A DNA stretch of 64,000 bases from Branchipolynoe longqiensis (Eukaryota > Annelida > Polychaeta > Phyllodocida > Polynoidae). The position numbers and the translations under genes are program-made. Below are positions 10,673 to 19,851 of the stretch, piece after piece. The stretch is taken from positions 17,947 through 81,946 of the forward strand of contig JASIRB010003192.1 in NCBI GenBank assembly GCA_030323885.1. Reading direction: 5' to 3'. The notes beneath the pieces were generated by a model. That model was not told the origin of the DNA and searched no databases. It saw nothing but the letters and a program-made list of their open reading frames with translations. Position 1 is the first letter of the stretch, and each line of letters starts with the position of its first letter.

Positions 10673-11392
10673 GTTGGAGTGAGCTGCTAGAGGTGGCCGT
10701 GGCTTGGCCGTGATGCCGCCTGTACCGCCCAGCTCATTTCCTGGTTCATAATTTAATTATGCCCCTGCTGCTGATTATGGTCTCAGCGGCGTCACCCTCT
10801 GAGGTGGCCCACCTGTTGGTCCAGCCCCTGGCTGTTGGCGCCCCCTGCCATGACCTGGCCCTGTGGCCTTGCCCTGACCCCATCGTCGGGCGTCCACGGG
10901 GTTGCCTACCCCTCCTCCTGAAGCTTGGCAGAGCGGGGTGTGTTGGGGGTGTGTTGGGGGTGGGGGGAGTTCGAGATCCCATGCATCCTCCGCCTACCCC
11001 CGTGTGCTGCTGCCCCCCGAAGGGTGTGCAGAAGTCCTTAGACTTTTATCAGCCGACAATCGGTGCAGTGCCACCCTATTGTCTAACCTTCGGTACAGGC
11101 AAGCCTGACCACGCACCACGCAGAGGTTTTGAAGGACCCGTAGGTCTGGCCCATGGTCTCCCCACCGTAGCGGTGGCACCCAGTAGGTGCCATACTTACC
11201 AGGACAATATCAGCTCCAGTGATATTATCCTAGCCTCCGGTACAGTTTACACTGTCTGCGCCCAACGCAGAGGCAGGGTGCCCAGTGGCGCACCCGCTGA
11301 TACCTTATCAGCCCACTGCCGCGATCAGGGGGCCTGCGCCCACCTACCGCGCAACATGTCGTATGACGTCCTGCTCTCTCGATAGCTAATCC
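10673..11392 (-). other. DIRS-A leader region
   Basis: GC-rich stretch between the gag start and the left ITR. Open frames on both strands here look compositional. Nothing else recognisable. Confidence 0.5.
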
Positions 11393-11465
11393 AAAAGTGA
11401 CGAGACATTGACCGACGCGACATTCAGTAGCGGCTGGCCCTCGTGGCCTGATTACCATCATAATT
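11393..11465 (-). repeat. DIRS-A left inverted terminal repeat
   Basis: GCGGCTGGCCCTCGTGGCCT at about 11431-11450 and the bases up to 11465 invert to match both the ICR (5873-5913) and, further in, the right ITR (4965-5020). This marks the 5' end of the minus-strand element. Confidence 0.8.
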
Positions 11466-11492
11466 GCGTGTTACAGTGGAGGGATGCCAACG

Positions 11493-11612
11493 CAGGGGGG
11501 GGGGGGGCAGGTGGCGGGGGGAGACTGGGATTTGTGGGGCGGGGGCGGAGGGGGGGGGGGCGTAGTGGCGGTGGGAGGTGTGTGTGTGGTGGGGGAGGTG
11601 GGGTTAGCGGAA
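11493..11612. repeat. G-tract region
   Basis: Several runs of 6-12 G separated by short spacers on the plus strand. It could fold as G-quadruplexes. The overlapping ORFs (polyG/polyP) are artefacts. Confidence 0.8.
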
Positions 11613-12029
11613 TCGGCGTACTCCCTCACAAGCGGTTTCCGGTCGCGCATGCCCAAGCTTTGGGCAGTGAGTGTCAGCGGTAAGTGCGAAGCGTCTGCGC
11701 CCGTCAGTAACGCACGCTTACGACGCACGTTTACAACGCACAGGCTTCCTTATTTTAATGTGTCTTTTAGGTTGGTGACTTGTTGTAGAAGAGGAGCACA
11801 CAGTGGTGGGTGGTGGAGGGGCGAGTGTGTGTGTGTGAGGCGGGGCGGGGTGCGGGCGGCTCAGCCCGTGGGAACAGAAAGCTCCACCCGTGCACGCCCC
11901 ACTGACTCCCGCCGTGTACGGTTAGCCCGTGCACGCAGCCTGTAGGACTAGTGCGGAGAGAATACTCACAAGTCGTGGCAGTCTTGTACTTGGTGTACGC
12001 TGCGAATTCTGCGTTCCGCCCTGTGTTAC

Positions 12030-12213
12030 ACATGGGATCTGCGCCAAGCACGGAGTGGCGTTTGTGGCTGTTTTCAAACCCCACCCGCCTCTCGTCATGC
12101 TTCATAGCACGCACCCCAACCAACCCCACGGCCACCACAATAGACGAGATCACCGTTCCGACTGCGCATGCGCTGAAAACGGGGTTGGCAGCAAAGCAAA
12201 TGCATCTGGCCAT
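12030..12213 (-). CDS. Possible small first exon, unproven
   Basis: The minus-strand frame opening at 12213 reads a hydrophobic stretch (about residues 8-34, including VGTVISSIVVAVGLVG) followed by a charged segment (MKHDERRVGFENSHKR), and then meets a GTAACA that could be a splice donor near 12030. That would fit the first exon of a small single-pass membrane protein. No homologue is recognised, the start context is ordinary, and the frame runs on into repeat-like sequence to 11767. Treat as a weak candidate; it may be chance in a GC-rich stretch. Confidence 0.15.
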
Positions 12214-13082
12214 TGAGTTTGCCGATACACACAGTGCAAAACTTCATTTTTATTCAAAATGAATAGAAATACATAACAATTTGGCATAAACATATATGCA
12301 CAAATGCAATATAATGATCTGATGAATATAGCTAAGACAAAACTAGCCATAGTTAAACATTTTGAGCTAAGAAACATATAATTCCACACAAAACAATCAG
12401 TCACTTTAAGGCTGATATCCACATCACCATTATTAATTCTTGTTCTAAATATTAAAGCGCCAAATGTGTCAACATACACTTTTTTCAGAGAAATATATAA
12501 CAAATATCTGATTAACCCTACTCATTTTCTAGTTCTACATATGTCATTAACCATAGGATATAAATAAAAACATTATAAAATAAGTAAAACTGACTCTGGC
12601 TATGGCTCTAACACTAGTCTGAGTGCCCAGATTTGTCTAAATCTAAATGCACATGCTGATTATATTGATGTAAATGCAATGCTGGATAAAAGATTAATAT
12701 CTTCATTTATTATATATATTTTTTTAGTTTGTATTCTATGTTTTCAAACAAGAGCTGAGATGAGCTGAAACTAGCACATTTCATAGCTGCACCCAGTGTA
12801 CTAGCATGTGCCATGTGCTTCTTGCGAGTTTGTTTTTCTTCTACGCATCCCACAATGCACCGCACAGCTATAATGGTGATGTAGTCCATTACAGCCGTCA
12901 ACGGAAAGCCAAACAAAAACACTCAGCAGTCACATATGCACAAACTAGTTATTATTACACTTTATAGTTATACTTATAGAGCATTTGCACACACACACAT
13001 AATTAATTATATGTATATATATACATATATATAATATACATATATACACATATGTGATGCATGAGAACTTACGTATATACAC

Positions 13083-13116
<34 letters not shown>
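12214..13116. other. AT-rich intergenic stretch
   Basis: No gene seen. It ends in TA/ACATAT microsatellites (about 13008-13116) that abut the left end of DIRS-B. Confidence 0.6.
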
Positions 13117-13193
13117 TTTACCTCAGTACTAAGCCTCTGGCTACTCGTGGTTGAGGGAGAAGGAAGCAACATCCGGGTACAGCAATTAGCATA
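13117..13193 (+). repeat. DIRS-B left inverted terminal repeat
   Basis: GGGAGAAGGAAGCAACATCC and GGGTACAGCAATT invert to match 18326-18360. The outer part (CCTCTGGCTACTCGTGGTTG) inverts to match the ICR at about 18092-18125. Confidence 0.85.
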
Positions 13194-13827
13194 TTCCGCT
13201 CATAACGGGAGGACGTTACGAGCAGCTCAGCTGTTTTTACCAATTAATACCAATGATCCAGAGTAAGTACAGGACCAGAAACTTGCATGGAGCAATACGA
13301 ATGCATATAGCACACACTGATTAACTTTTTGTGTTGTTAACTACTGTATTAACGTAGTTATTCATCAGTTTGTGTTCGTTATCCGGTGCCGTAGATTTTT
13401 GGACGCACCTCCATTTTTTATGCCGCCCGTTGCCGAATGGAGAGATGTTTCGCTGGAGCCAATTCATCGTTTAGATTAGTTTTAGGGAATATTAATAGAT
13501 TTCCCAAGGCTAAGGCGTACCTCCGAGTTTCATAGCATTTTCTTCAACTTGTTGGCAAAGTAGCCACGGGAGGAAGAAGTGTATGTTACAGAGAGTGTGG
13601 GAGGGAACAGTACACTTGTCCCTACCCCTCGATTGGTTTCGGTTTGGTTCGTCCAACCGTCGCACTTTTGACATACAATTTAGCTTACCACGCCTGGATT
13701 AAACCGGTGTTAATATGGATTTAATACCCATTAGTGCCAGAGAACACGTTTAAGCACTGTTCCATGTGTTCAGTTGCTCCTTGAGCGCGTTTCTAATAAC
13801 CCTTTGTGGTTTTTCAGATGACTCAAG
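13194..13827 (+). other. DIRS-B leader
   Basis: Untranslated 5' region of the element, with no ORF of note. It presumably carries the promoter, but no clear TATA box or initiator stands out. Confidence 0.55.
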
Positions 13828-15144
13828 ATGGCCACGAAGCAGTGTAAGCCGGGTGTACCACACACGCTCAGCGAGGGGCATGTGACCCCTGGCCTAGATT
13901 CGGCCCCATCACGTGATCGCTCACCCGAGCTAGGGCCATCCAACGCTGACGACCATATGGTTCATCTCATACTTGAGCAGCTGCGACACCTGCTCCCAAA
14001 TACCCCGAGCAAAGCCTCCGCGAAAACTCCCGTCTCAGCTTCCGAGGAGTCGGAGTGGGAGGACATGTCTGAAGCTCAACAGACAACCGACTCCGAGATC
14101 GGCTTCCCCTCATGTAAGAGAAAACGATCTAAGAAAGAGTCATCAGATGGGGACGAGTACTATAAGAATCATAACAAGGTCAGGAAGGTTAAACGGACTA
14201 AGAAGAAATCCAAGTCCAAAAAGAAGAAGAAAAGTAAATCTTCTTCCTCGGATTCCTCCAAGGACTCAACCACTACCGATTCTGAATCGGACACCGAACA
14301 TACCGGGAAGTATGTTCAGATCAGTGGGAAGGTCGTGAAAAAGATAATGGTCGAGAAGAAAAAGAAAATAAACACCTGCACCCTGATTAGGAAGACCATC
14401 AAAGGCCATTTCCACACGTTCAAGCCGGCTGAGATTATCACAAAATTGGCTGAACAATTCACACGGATCAAGGGTATCCCAGAGGCGACCACCAAGGAGA
14501 TGGATGCGGACGTCACCATGAGTGAGGACCGCAAAAAGTTTGAGACGTGCCTACACACCGTCCATAAAGGTGTTCTTGCGGCTCTGGCAGCAGTCACCCC
14601 GATTGCCAACCGCATGATGACAGACAACAAGTTCTCGACCTTGTGCTCGGACATGGACTCCGGCATTGTGCTCCTAACAGCTACGAGCAATTTCCTATCA
14701 TATAGGAGATTCGAGAATGTCTACAAATCGGTAACAACCGATGCGGGGAAAGAAGTCGCCCGCTCGAAGAAGATAGTTGATAACAACGGCAAGGAATATG
14801 CCCTATTCCTCGCCCCCAAACCAGTCAAGGGCAAGCCCTTAGACAAAACGAAAATGTTTGGCAGCCAATTACAATACCTGTTTAAACAGGTCGAGACCGT
14901 GGCCAAGCAATCCAAACACTTGGATTCGAAGAAGGCCGACAACACAACCCGCTACAAGAAAGTCCGTTCGGATTTTCGCAGTCAACGGACCGGCCAAGGA
15001 GGCAACCGGTTCGGAAGCGGGAACTTCAACTACCAGACGAGGGGAAGGGGACAGCGGAACCAGTATGGCTGGAACGACAGCAACCGCCCCTTCAGGAGGG
15101 AATCAAACCCCCAGAAGCCATTCCTCAGCACAGGCAACAACTAG
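13828..15144 (+). CDS. gag: Gag-like protein of DIRS-B
   Basis: This is an intact 438-residue frame from MATKQCKPGVPHT. It has an acidic/Ser-rich N-terminus, then a very basic Lys/Ser stretch (KSKSKKKKKSKSSSSDSSKD, about residues 127-148), which resembles a nuclear-localisation and RNA-binding patch. A helical middle domain (about 195-350; EIITKLAEQFTRIKGIPE) and a Gly/Arg/Asn-rich tail (GQGGNRFGSGNFNYQTRGRG) follow. There is no CCHC knuckle, as is usual for DIRS gag. The 3' end overlaps the pol open frame in the -1 phase by about 250 nt. The start follows ACTCAAG and is the first in-frame Met. Confidence 0.8.
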   Translation: MATKQCKPGVPHTLSEGHVTPGLDSAPSRDRSPELGPSNADDHMVHLILEQLRHLLPNTPSKASAKTPVSASEESEWEDMSEAQQTTDSEIGFPSCKRKRSKKESSDGDEYYKNHNKVRKVKRTKKKSKSKKKKKSKSSSSDSSKDSTTTDSESDTEHTGKYVQISGKVVKKIMVEKKKKINTCTLIRKTIKGHFHTFKPAEIITKLAEQFTRIKGIPEATTKEMDADVTMSEDRKKFETCLHTVHKGVLAALAAVTPIANRMMTDNKFSTLCSDMDSGIVLLTATSNFLSYRRFENVYKSVTTDAGKEVARSKKIVDNNGKEYALFLAPKPVKGKPLDKTKMFGSQLQYLFKQVETVAKQSKHLDSKKADNTTRYKKVRSDFRSQRTGQGGNRFGSGNFNYQTRGRGQRNQYGWNDSNRPFRRESNPQKPFLSTGNN

Positions 15145-17660
15145 AGGCTGCAACACAGACCACTGTAAGCACCTTTCGAGCAGGGAACATTACCAACCAT
15201 TTAACTGATTGGGAACTAATTACGGACAATCAAACTGTCCTTGATATTGTACGTGGGGTAACTATTCCATTCATAGAAGACCCTACCCAAACCAATATAC
15301 CTTTTCCCTATCGTCTAGACGCAATCGAAAAAGAAGCACTACATAAAGAAGTCATCAAATTTTGTAATAGGGGAATTATTGAACCAGTTCAACATACCGA
15401 AGGGGAATATATTTCAAATATCTTTTCCAGACCTAAGCCTAATGGTGATGTAAGAATGATTTTAGACTTAACCACACTCAATAAGTTAGTAGAATACAAA
15501 CATTTCAAAATATTCTTGTTAGAAACAGCTTGGGACTTAGTCACACCCAGTTCATGGCTTGCAAGTGTTGATTTAAAAGATGCGTACTACACAATTCCGA
15601 TATTTGAAGCACACAGAAAATTCCTTAGATTTATCTGGGAAGGACAACTCTATGAGTTTACTTGTTTGCCAAATGGCTTAGCGTGTGCGCCACGCTTATT
15701 TACAAAATTGTTGAAACCAATTTTCTCAGAAATGGCTAAGAAAGGACATGTAATGTTCCCTTATATTGATGATTCCTTCATTGTTGCGCAAACGCAACAA
15801 GATTGCCAAAGAGCAATAGATGACTTATGTCAGGCATTGCTTTGGGTTGGATTTTACATACATGATACTAAATCCGTACTTATATCAACAAAAACATTGA
15901 AATGTTTAGGCTTCTTTATTGATACAGAGCAAATGACGATTTCTTTAACACCTGAGAAAATAGACCAAGTTAAAACTACAGCCTTGAGTTCATTAAAATT
16001 AAAACGACCCAAAATACGACAAGTAGCAGTACTTATTGGAATCATGATAGCTTACGCACCAGCCATTTTATATGGTAAAGCACATGTTAAATCCCTCGAG
16101 ATAGACAAAAATTTGGCATTGGTCAAAACCAAAGACAATTTTGAGGGCCTTATGACCATCTCGAAAGACGGTAACGAGGATATTCAATGGTGGCTTAACC
16201 ACATCCATCACCCACACAATCCAATCAGGATGGGTCAACCAAACACAACAGTTACTACTGATGCCTCTTTAGAAGGTTGGGGCGCACACAGGGATAACGT
16301 TGCAACAGGAGGTCACTGGCTAGATGACGAAATCTCAGATCACATAAATGTTTTAGAACTACGAGCCATCTATTTAGGATTGCGGAGTTTAGTGCAAGTG
16401 CCGAAATTCAATGTACAAGTGTTAACTGATAACACTACTGCGATGGCCTATATTCTTAACATGGGAGGGACAAAGTCCAAACCATGCAACAAATTAGCAA
16501 AGCAGATTTGGAATTGGGCTCAAAAACAACAAGTTTGGCTTACAGTAGCATATATACCAGGCAGTCAGAATACATTAGCAGACACAAAGAGTCATCATTT
16601 CCATGATCATTTAGAATGGTCCTTGAATGATAACATTTTTCACATCATTTGCCAAAAATGGGGAATCCCAGAAGTAGATTTGTTTGCCTCACGTAGAAAC
16701 AAGAAAATTGCTAAATATGTATCTTGGCATCCAGAACCAGACGCCTGGAAGATGGATGCTTTCTCTATGAGTTGGAATGATAAGTTTTATTATATCTTTC
16801 CCCCATTCAGCCTAATCAGCAGAGTAGCCAGGAAGATCAGGCTGGACCAAAGCACATGCAGTCCTAATAGTGCCAGAATGGAACACTCAACCCTGGCGAG
16901 CCGCAGTGGCGTGGGGAGCAAAAGACTCTTTAAAATTCCCCAGAGGGCCAATAAACTTACAACACCAAGGGCCAGTGACAAAGGAAGGGGACGTATCCAC
17001 CACACCCCTATTGGCATTCCTTTTTTAAGCAGATATTTGCAAAAATTTGGACTAGATAAAATTACCCAAAATAGACTAATTTTGCATGCATGGAGACTAG
17101 GCACGGTCAAATTATATTCCAGTTATTTAAAGAAATGGGGCATTTATTGCTTGCTGCACAAGGTAAAGCCAATGGAACCATCCATTGCCCAAGTGGTCTG
17201 TTTCTTGCGAATGATGGAGGATGACGGACTCGGTTATGGAGCCATTAACGCAGCTAGATGTGCACTTTCAGTCATCTTACCAAGAATTGATGGAGAGACA
17301 ATTGGGAAACATGAAGTTCTCCACTGGTTCATGAGATCTGTTTATGAAAGAAACCCTCCAAAACCAAAATACAATAGGTTTTGGGATGTGTCAGTCATAT
17401 TTAAGTTATTCCAGGAATGGCCTAATAACAGACACCTATCGGTTAAACAGCTAGGTTACAAATTAGCTGTGCTCTTACTCTTAGTAACCGGTCATAGGGG
17501 ACAAACAATTGTAGCCCTTTCACTTAATGGCCTAGACATTGACAGGAATGAGGCCATGTTTGATTTGGACAAATTATTAAAATCAAACCGCACGGGAGAT
17601 CCCCTCTCCTCAATCCATGTTAATAGTTTCCCACATGACAGGAAACTGTGTGTAGTGTGA
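14886..17660 (+). CDS. pol: RT-RNase H and N-terminal YR of DIRS-B
   Basis: The open frame runs from the codon after a TAA at 14883 to a TGA at 17658. The first Met (15456) is inside RT, so translation must start upstream or by a -1 shift from gag. RT motifs: FSRPKPNGDVRMILDL, SVDLKDAYYTIPI (motif A), CLPNGLACAPRLF (B) and YIDD at 15762-15773 (C). RNase H: TTDASLEGWGAH (about 16251), LELRAIYLG, LTDNTTAMAYI and YIPGSQNTLADT. The DIRS linker DLFASRRNKK and FPPFSLISRV follow. Then comes the recombinase core-binding region (WRLGTVKLYSSYLKKW) and the box I arginine (TGHRGQ, codon 17496). Between about 16850 and 17028 the family-like reading lies in another frame, implying two compensating indels. 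Confidence 0.88.
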   Translation, partial: TGRDRGQAIQTLGFEEGRQHNPLQESPFGFSQSTDRPRRQPVRKRELQLPDEGKGTAEPVWLERQQPPLQEGIKPPEAIPQHRQQLEAATQTTVSTFRAGNITNHLTDWELITDNQTVLDIVRGVTIPFIEDPTQTNIPFPYRLDAIEKEALHKEVIKFCNRGIIEPVQHTEGEYISNIFSRPKPNGDVRMILDLTTLNKLVEYKHFKIFLLETAWDLVTPSSWLASVDLKDAYYTIPIFEAHRKFLRFIWEGQLYEFTCLPNGLACAPRLFTKLLKPIFSEMAKKGHVMFPYIDDSFIVAQTQQDCQRAIDDLCQALLWVGFYIHDTKSVLISTKTLKCLGFFIDTEQMTISLTPEKIDQVKTTALSSLKLKRPKIRQVAVLIGIMIAYAPAILYGKAHVKSLEIDKNLALVKTKDNFEGLMTISKDGNEDIQWWLNHIHHPHNPIRMGQPNTTVTTDASLEGWGAHRDNVATGGHWLDDEISDHINVLELRAIYLGLRSLVQVPKFNVQVLTDNTTAMAYILNMGGTKSKPCNKLAKQIWNWAQKQQVWLTVAYIPGSQNTLADTKSHHFHDHLEWSLNDNIFHIICQKWGIPEVDLFASRRNKKIAKYVSWHPEPDAWKMDAFSMSWNDKFYYIFPPFSLISRVARKIRLDQSTCSPNSARMEHSTLASRSGVGSKRLFKIPQRANKLTTPRASDKGRGRIHHTPIGIPFLSRYLQKFGLDKITQNRLILHAWRLGTVKLYSSYLKKWGIYCLLHKVKPMEPSIAQVVCFLRMMEDDGLGYGAINAARCALSVILPRIDGETIGKHEVLHWFMRSVYERNPPKPKYNRFWDVSVIFKLFQEWPNNRHLSVKQLGYKLAVLLLLVTGHRGQTIVALSLNGLDIDRNEAMFDLDKLLKSNRTGDPLSSIHVNSFPHDRKLCVV

Positions 17661-17990
17661 GCCATTACAGCTTATATATCCAAGACAAAGGGGATACATA
17701 ATTCCAGACAGCTTTTGGTAAGCTTCATTAAGCCCCACAAGGCTATCATCTCCAGAGACACGCTTGCCAGATGGATGATTAACGTGCTAAAATCAGCAGG
17801 CGTCAACACAGGACGCTATGCTTCTCACTCTACAAGAGGAGCCATGGTCTCAAAAGCGAGACAGCTTGGGATCTCAGTGAAGAGAATCCTAGCACATGCC
17901 GGCTGGAAGACGGCAAGGTTGTTTGCTAAACATTACAACAAACGACTAGAGAAGACAAGCGGCGTAGCAACCCGCTTACTCACCAACTAA
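17661..17990 (+). pseudogene. C-terminal tyrosine recombinase of DIRS-B, beyond an in-frame TGA
   Basis: This is in the same frame as the upstream polyprotein, separated only by the TGA at 17658-17660. It holds the rest of the active site: H-x-x-R in ASHSTRGAMVS (His codon 17826, Arg 17835), the AGW motif, and the tyrosine in AKHYNKR (codon 17934). Without read-through the upstream product lacks H, R and Y. TGA could come from CGA by CpG decay; stop-codon read-through cannot be excluded from one copy. Confidence 0.85.
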
Positions 17991-18085
17991 CAAGAATGGG
18001 TGAGACTTAAAACATTTAATATTACAACTGAAACATTACTATGTTCATCAGATATTTGAGGATAAAAATGAGGGTACGTAAAGGT

Positions 18086-18235
18086 CTCCCTCAATCACGA
18101 GTAGCCAGAGGCGTAGTACCAAGGTAAAATAGTATAGTTATACGAATCTTACCTGGGTACAGATGATGGATAGCTCTTGTTTTCCCAAGGTACAAGCCTC
18201 GGATAGTCGTGGGATAGGGCCCGTCCACCACACCC
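18086..18235 (+). repeat. DIRS-B internal complementary region
   Basis: CCTCAATCACGAGTAGCCAG to about 18127 is the inverted outer left ITR. CAAGCCTCGGATAGTCGTGG at about 18190-18210 is the inverted outer right ITR. The two are ~55 bp apart. Confidence 0.85.
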
Positions 18236-18325
18236 TGCCACGACTATTACGTTTGCTTGTGCCAAAACGAAAACATTATGAGTTCCAATCATTAAGCTAA
18301 TTTTTATCCTGAATAATTAGGTGAA

Positions 18326-18380
18326 GATTGCTGTACCCGGATGTTGCTACCTTCTCCCTAGCCCACGACTATCCGAGGCG
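18326..18380 (+). repeat. DIRS-B right inverted terminal repeat
   Basis: GATTGCTGTACCCGGATGTT to CCGAGGC is an inverted copy of the left ITR, diverging outward of about 18360, where it instead matches the second half of the ICR. Confidence 0.85.
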
Positions 18381-18531
18381 GTCTACCTGCAGACGGGATG
18401 AGAGGCAGCGGCGGCCCGCGGCAGGCCCAGGAAATTCACATGGAAATAATTATATAAATTAACACGTAGGCTCGCCATTGGCTCGCCGTAGGCTCGCCGT
18501 AGGCAGGGGCGAAATAGCCGAACGGTTAAAC
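18380..18531 (+). repeat. Family X repeat, 3' fragment
   Basis: CTACCTGCAGACGGGA through TAGCCGAACGGTTAAACATA matches 24313-24446, the 3' end of a ~0.93-kb repeat. It starts directly at the DIRS-B right end; the missing X 5' part is not on the other side of DIRS-B. Confidence 0.75.
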
Positions 18532-18777
18532 ATACATACATACATACATATATACATATGTACATATATACATATATACATATATACATATACACATATA
18601 CACATATACACATATATACATACCTACATATATACATATATACATATATACATATATACACATATACACATATACACATATACACATATACACATATACA
18701 TATATACATATATACATATATGCATATATACATATAATATATTTATATATATACATGTATATATATGTATATATATA
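18531..18777. repeat. ACATAT/TATA microsatellite
   Basis: Long (ACATAT)n and (TA)n array that follows the X end. It opens spurious Tyr/Ile-rich ORFs on both strands. Confidence 0.95.
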
Positions 18778-19063
18778 CAGTAAAACCTTTCTAACTGACC
18801 ACCTCCACAGATTGACCACTCCCCTATATCGATCGCTTTATTTGGGTCCCAAACGATCGCCCATACAATACCATTGTTATGATTTTTTTTGTTTAACTCC
18901 CTAAGCCGACCACCTCCCTAAATGGACCATTTAAGTCGGTCCCATGGTCGGTCGATTTAGAGAGTTAGAATATGGTTACAATAGTATTGTTGGGACCCAA
19001 ATATAACGATCGATATATGGGAGTGGTCGATCTGTGGAGGGGTCGGTTAGAGAGGTTTTACTG
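18778..19063. mobile_element. Pogo/Tigger-like palindromic MITE with TA target duplication
   Basis: The 286-bp element has termini CAGTAAAACCTTTCTAACTG and, inverted, CAGTAAAACCTCTCTAACCG. It is flanked on both sides by TA (18776-18777, 19064-19065). Inner arms continue the palindrome (CGACCACTCCCCTATATCGA / inverted GATCGATATATGGGAGTGGT). The CAGTAAAACC terminus and TA duplication fit the pogo branch of the Tc1/mariner superfamily. No transposase. Confidence 0.85.
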
Positions 19064-19112
19064 TATACATACACACGTACCGGCCAGCAGAGTCTGCTTC
19101 ACTAACCAAGGC

Positions 19113-19434
19113 CACCAGACGGGATGGCCGATTGAGTTAGTATTGGTATTGGTAGATCGTGGGTAGACCCTCGTCGAGTCAGACCAATGACTTAAAAATT
19201 GATACTTGTTGCTTCCTAGCCTGGTGCTTGGCATTATTAGGATAGGGCAAGTACTGGTTGGCTCAGTGGCAGGATAATGTGACTGAGTGGGATATCAGGT
19301 CATGGTGCTGGTGGCCTGATCTTCCAGTGGGGCAGCACTATAAAGTCGCCATGAGTGTGCACTGTCACAAGTCGGTAGCCATCCTGATATGACCTTAGAT
19401 GTTGCTAGGACGTAAAACAACAACAAACAAACAA
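19113..19434 (+). mobile_element. Full-length tRNA-headed SINE (SINE-A) with 12-bp TSD
   Basis: The tRNA-like head (ACGGGATGGCCGATTGAGTT as A box, degenerate B box) is followed by the constant body (GTCAAACCAATGACTTAAAA type; GGCAGCACTATAAAGTCGCC) and the tail CCTTAGATGTTGCTAGGACG plus AACAACAAACAAAC. It is flanked by perfect ACTAACCAAGGC duplications at 19101-19112 and 19435-19446, which fixes the ends. It is non-autonomous and mobilised by a LINE. Confidence 0.92.
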
Positions 19435-19446
19435 ACTAACCAAGGC

Positions 19447-19850
19447 GAGTACTTTCTCTGACAGTACCCACTTGGCGTGTGTGTGCGCCGTGTGGCTGAC
19501 ATGCTCTGTAATTAACAGCCTCAACTGTGGCTTGCCGGTCGCTAAACGCGCCGGGTGATCAGGGACGTTGATTGGCGTTCTTATCTTGTTACCAGCTCCG
19601 TCACTCAGACAGCGTCGTGGTGACGCGCTGGTTCCCGGCCCGCAGGATGCCACGCAAAGGCTGTGACGGCGTGGCACCGGCCGGCAGACGGACGCGTCTG
19701 ACAATGCGTAAATTATGGATTACCATAGCCGGCACCTGTTGCGGCACCCGGCGGCACCCGGCGGCATTTGTCAGCCACCAGGCAGGCTGCAGGAGCACCG
19801 TGAATACGGAGCAGGCAGCAACGCGCACTCACTTGCGTGGTGCCTACCTC
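19447..19850. other. Unassigned GC-rich stretch
   Basis: No recognisable gene or repeat. Overlapping ORFs on both strands are short and disagree. Confidence 0.45.
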
Positions 19851-19851
19851 C

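Larger units (their letters stand above)
4905..11475 (-). mobile_element. DIRS-A: decayed DIRS-type tyrosine-recombinase retroelement
   Basis: Reading on the minus strand, the order is left ITR (about 11465-11393), leader, gag, RT, RNase H, YR, ICR (5915-5797) and right ITR (about 5022-4911). This is the DIRS layout: no LTRs, inverted termini, and an internal region complementary to both outer ends. The gene order RT-RNase H-tyrosine recombinase and the motifs in the parts listed below support the same call. Pol is broken by several frameshifts, MITE M2 is inserted between the ICR and right ITR, and a SINE tail splits gag. The copy cannot be autonomous. Confidence 0.88.
13117..18388 (+). mobile_element. 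DIRS-B: near-complete DIRS-type retroelement
   Basis: The order is left ITR (13117-13193), leader, gag (13828-15144), overlapping RT-RNase H-YR frame (14886-17990), ICR (18086-18235) and right ITR (about 18326-18380). The ICR contains, back to back, the complement of the outer left ITR and of the outer right ITR, as expected for DIRS1-like elements. It lies on the opposite strand to DIRS-A and is much better preserved. One TGA in YR and a shifted stretch in the linker make this copy defective. Confidence 0.92.

Noticed and set aside
10746..11385. ORFs in the DIRS-A leader (78 codons minus, 208 plus)
   Set aside because: Low-complexity, both strands open because of high GC; no DIRS ORF is expected there.
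18383..18819. Tyr/Ile/Cys-rich ORFs on both strands
   Set aside because: Translations of ACATAT and TA microsatellites; the same holds at 33459-34251 and 34982-35292.
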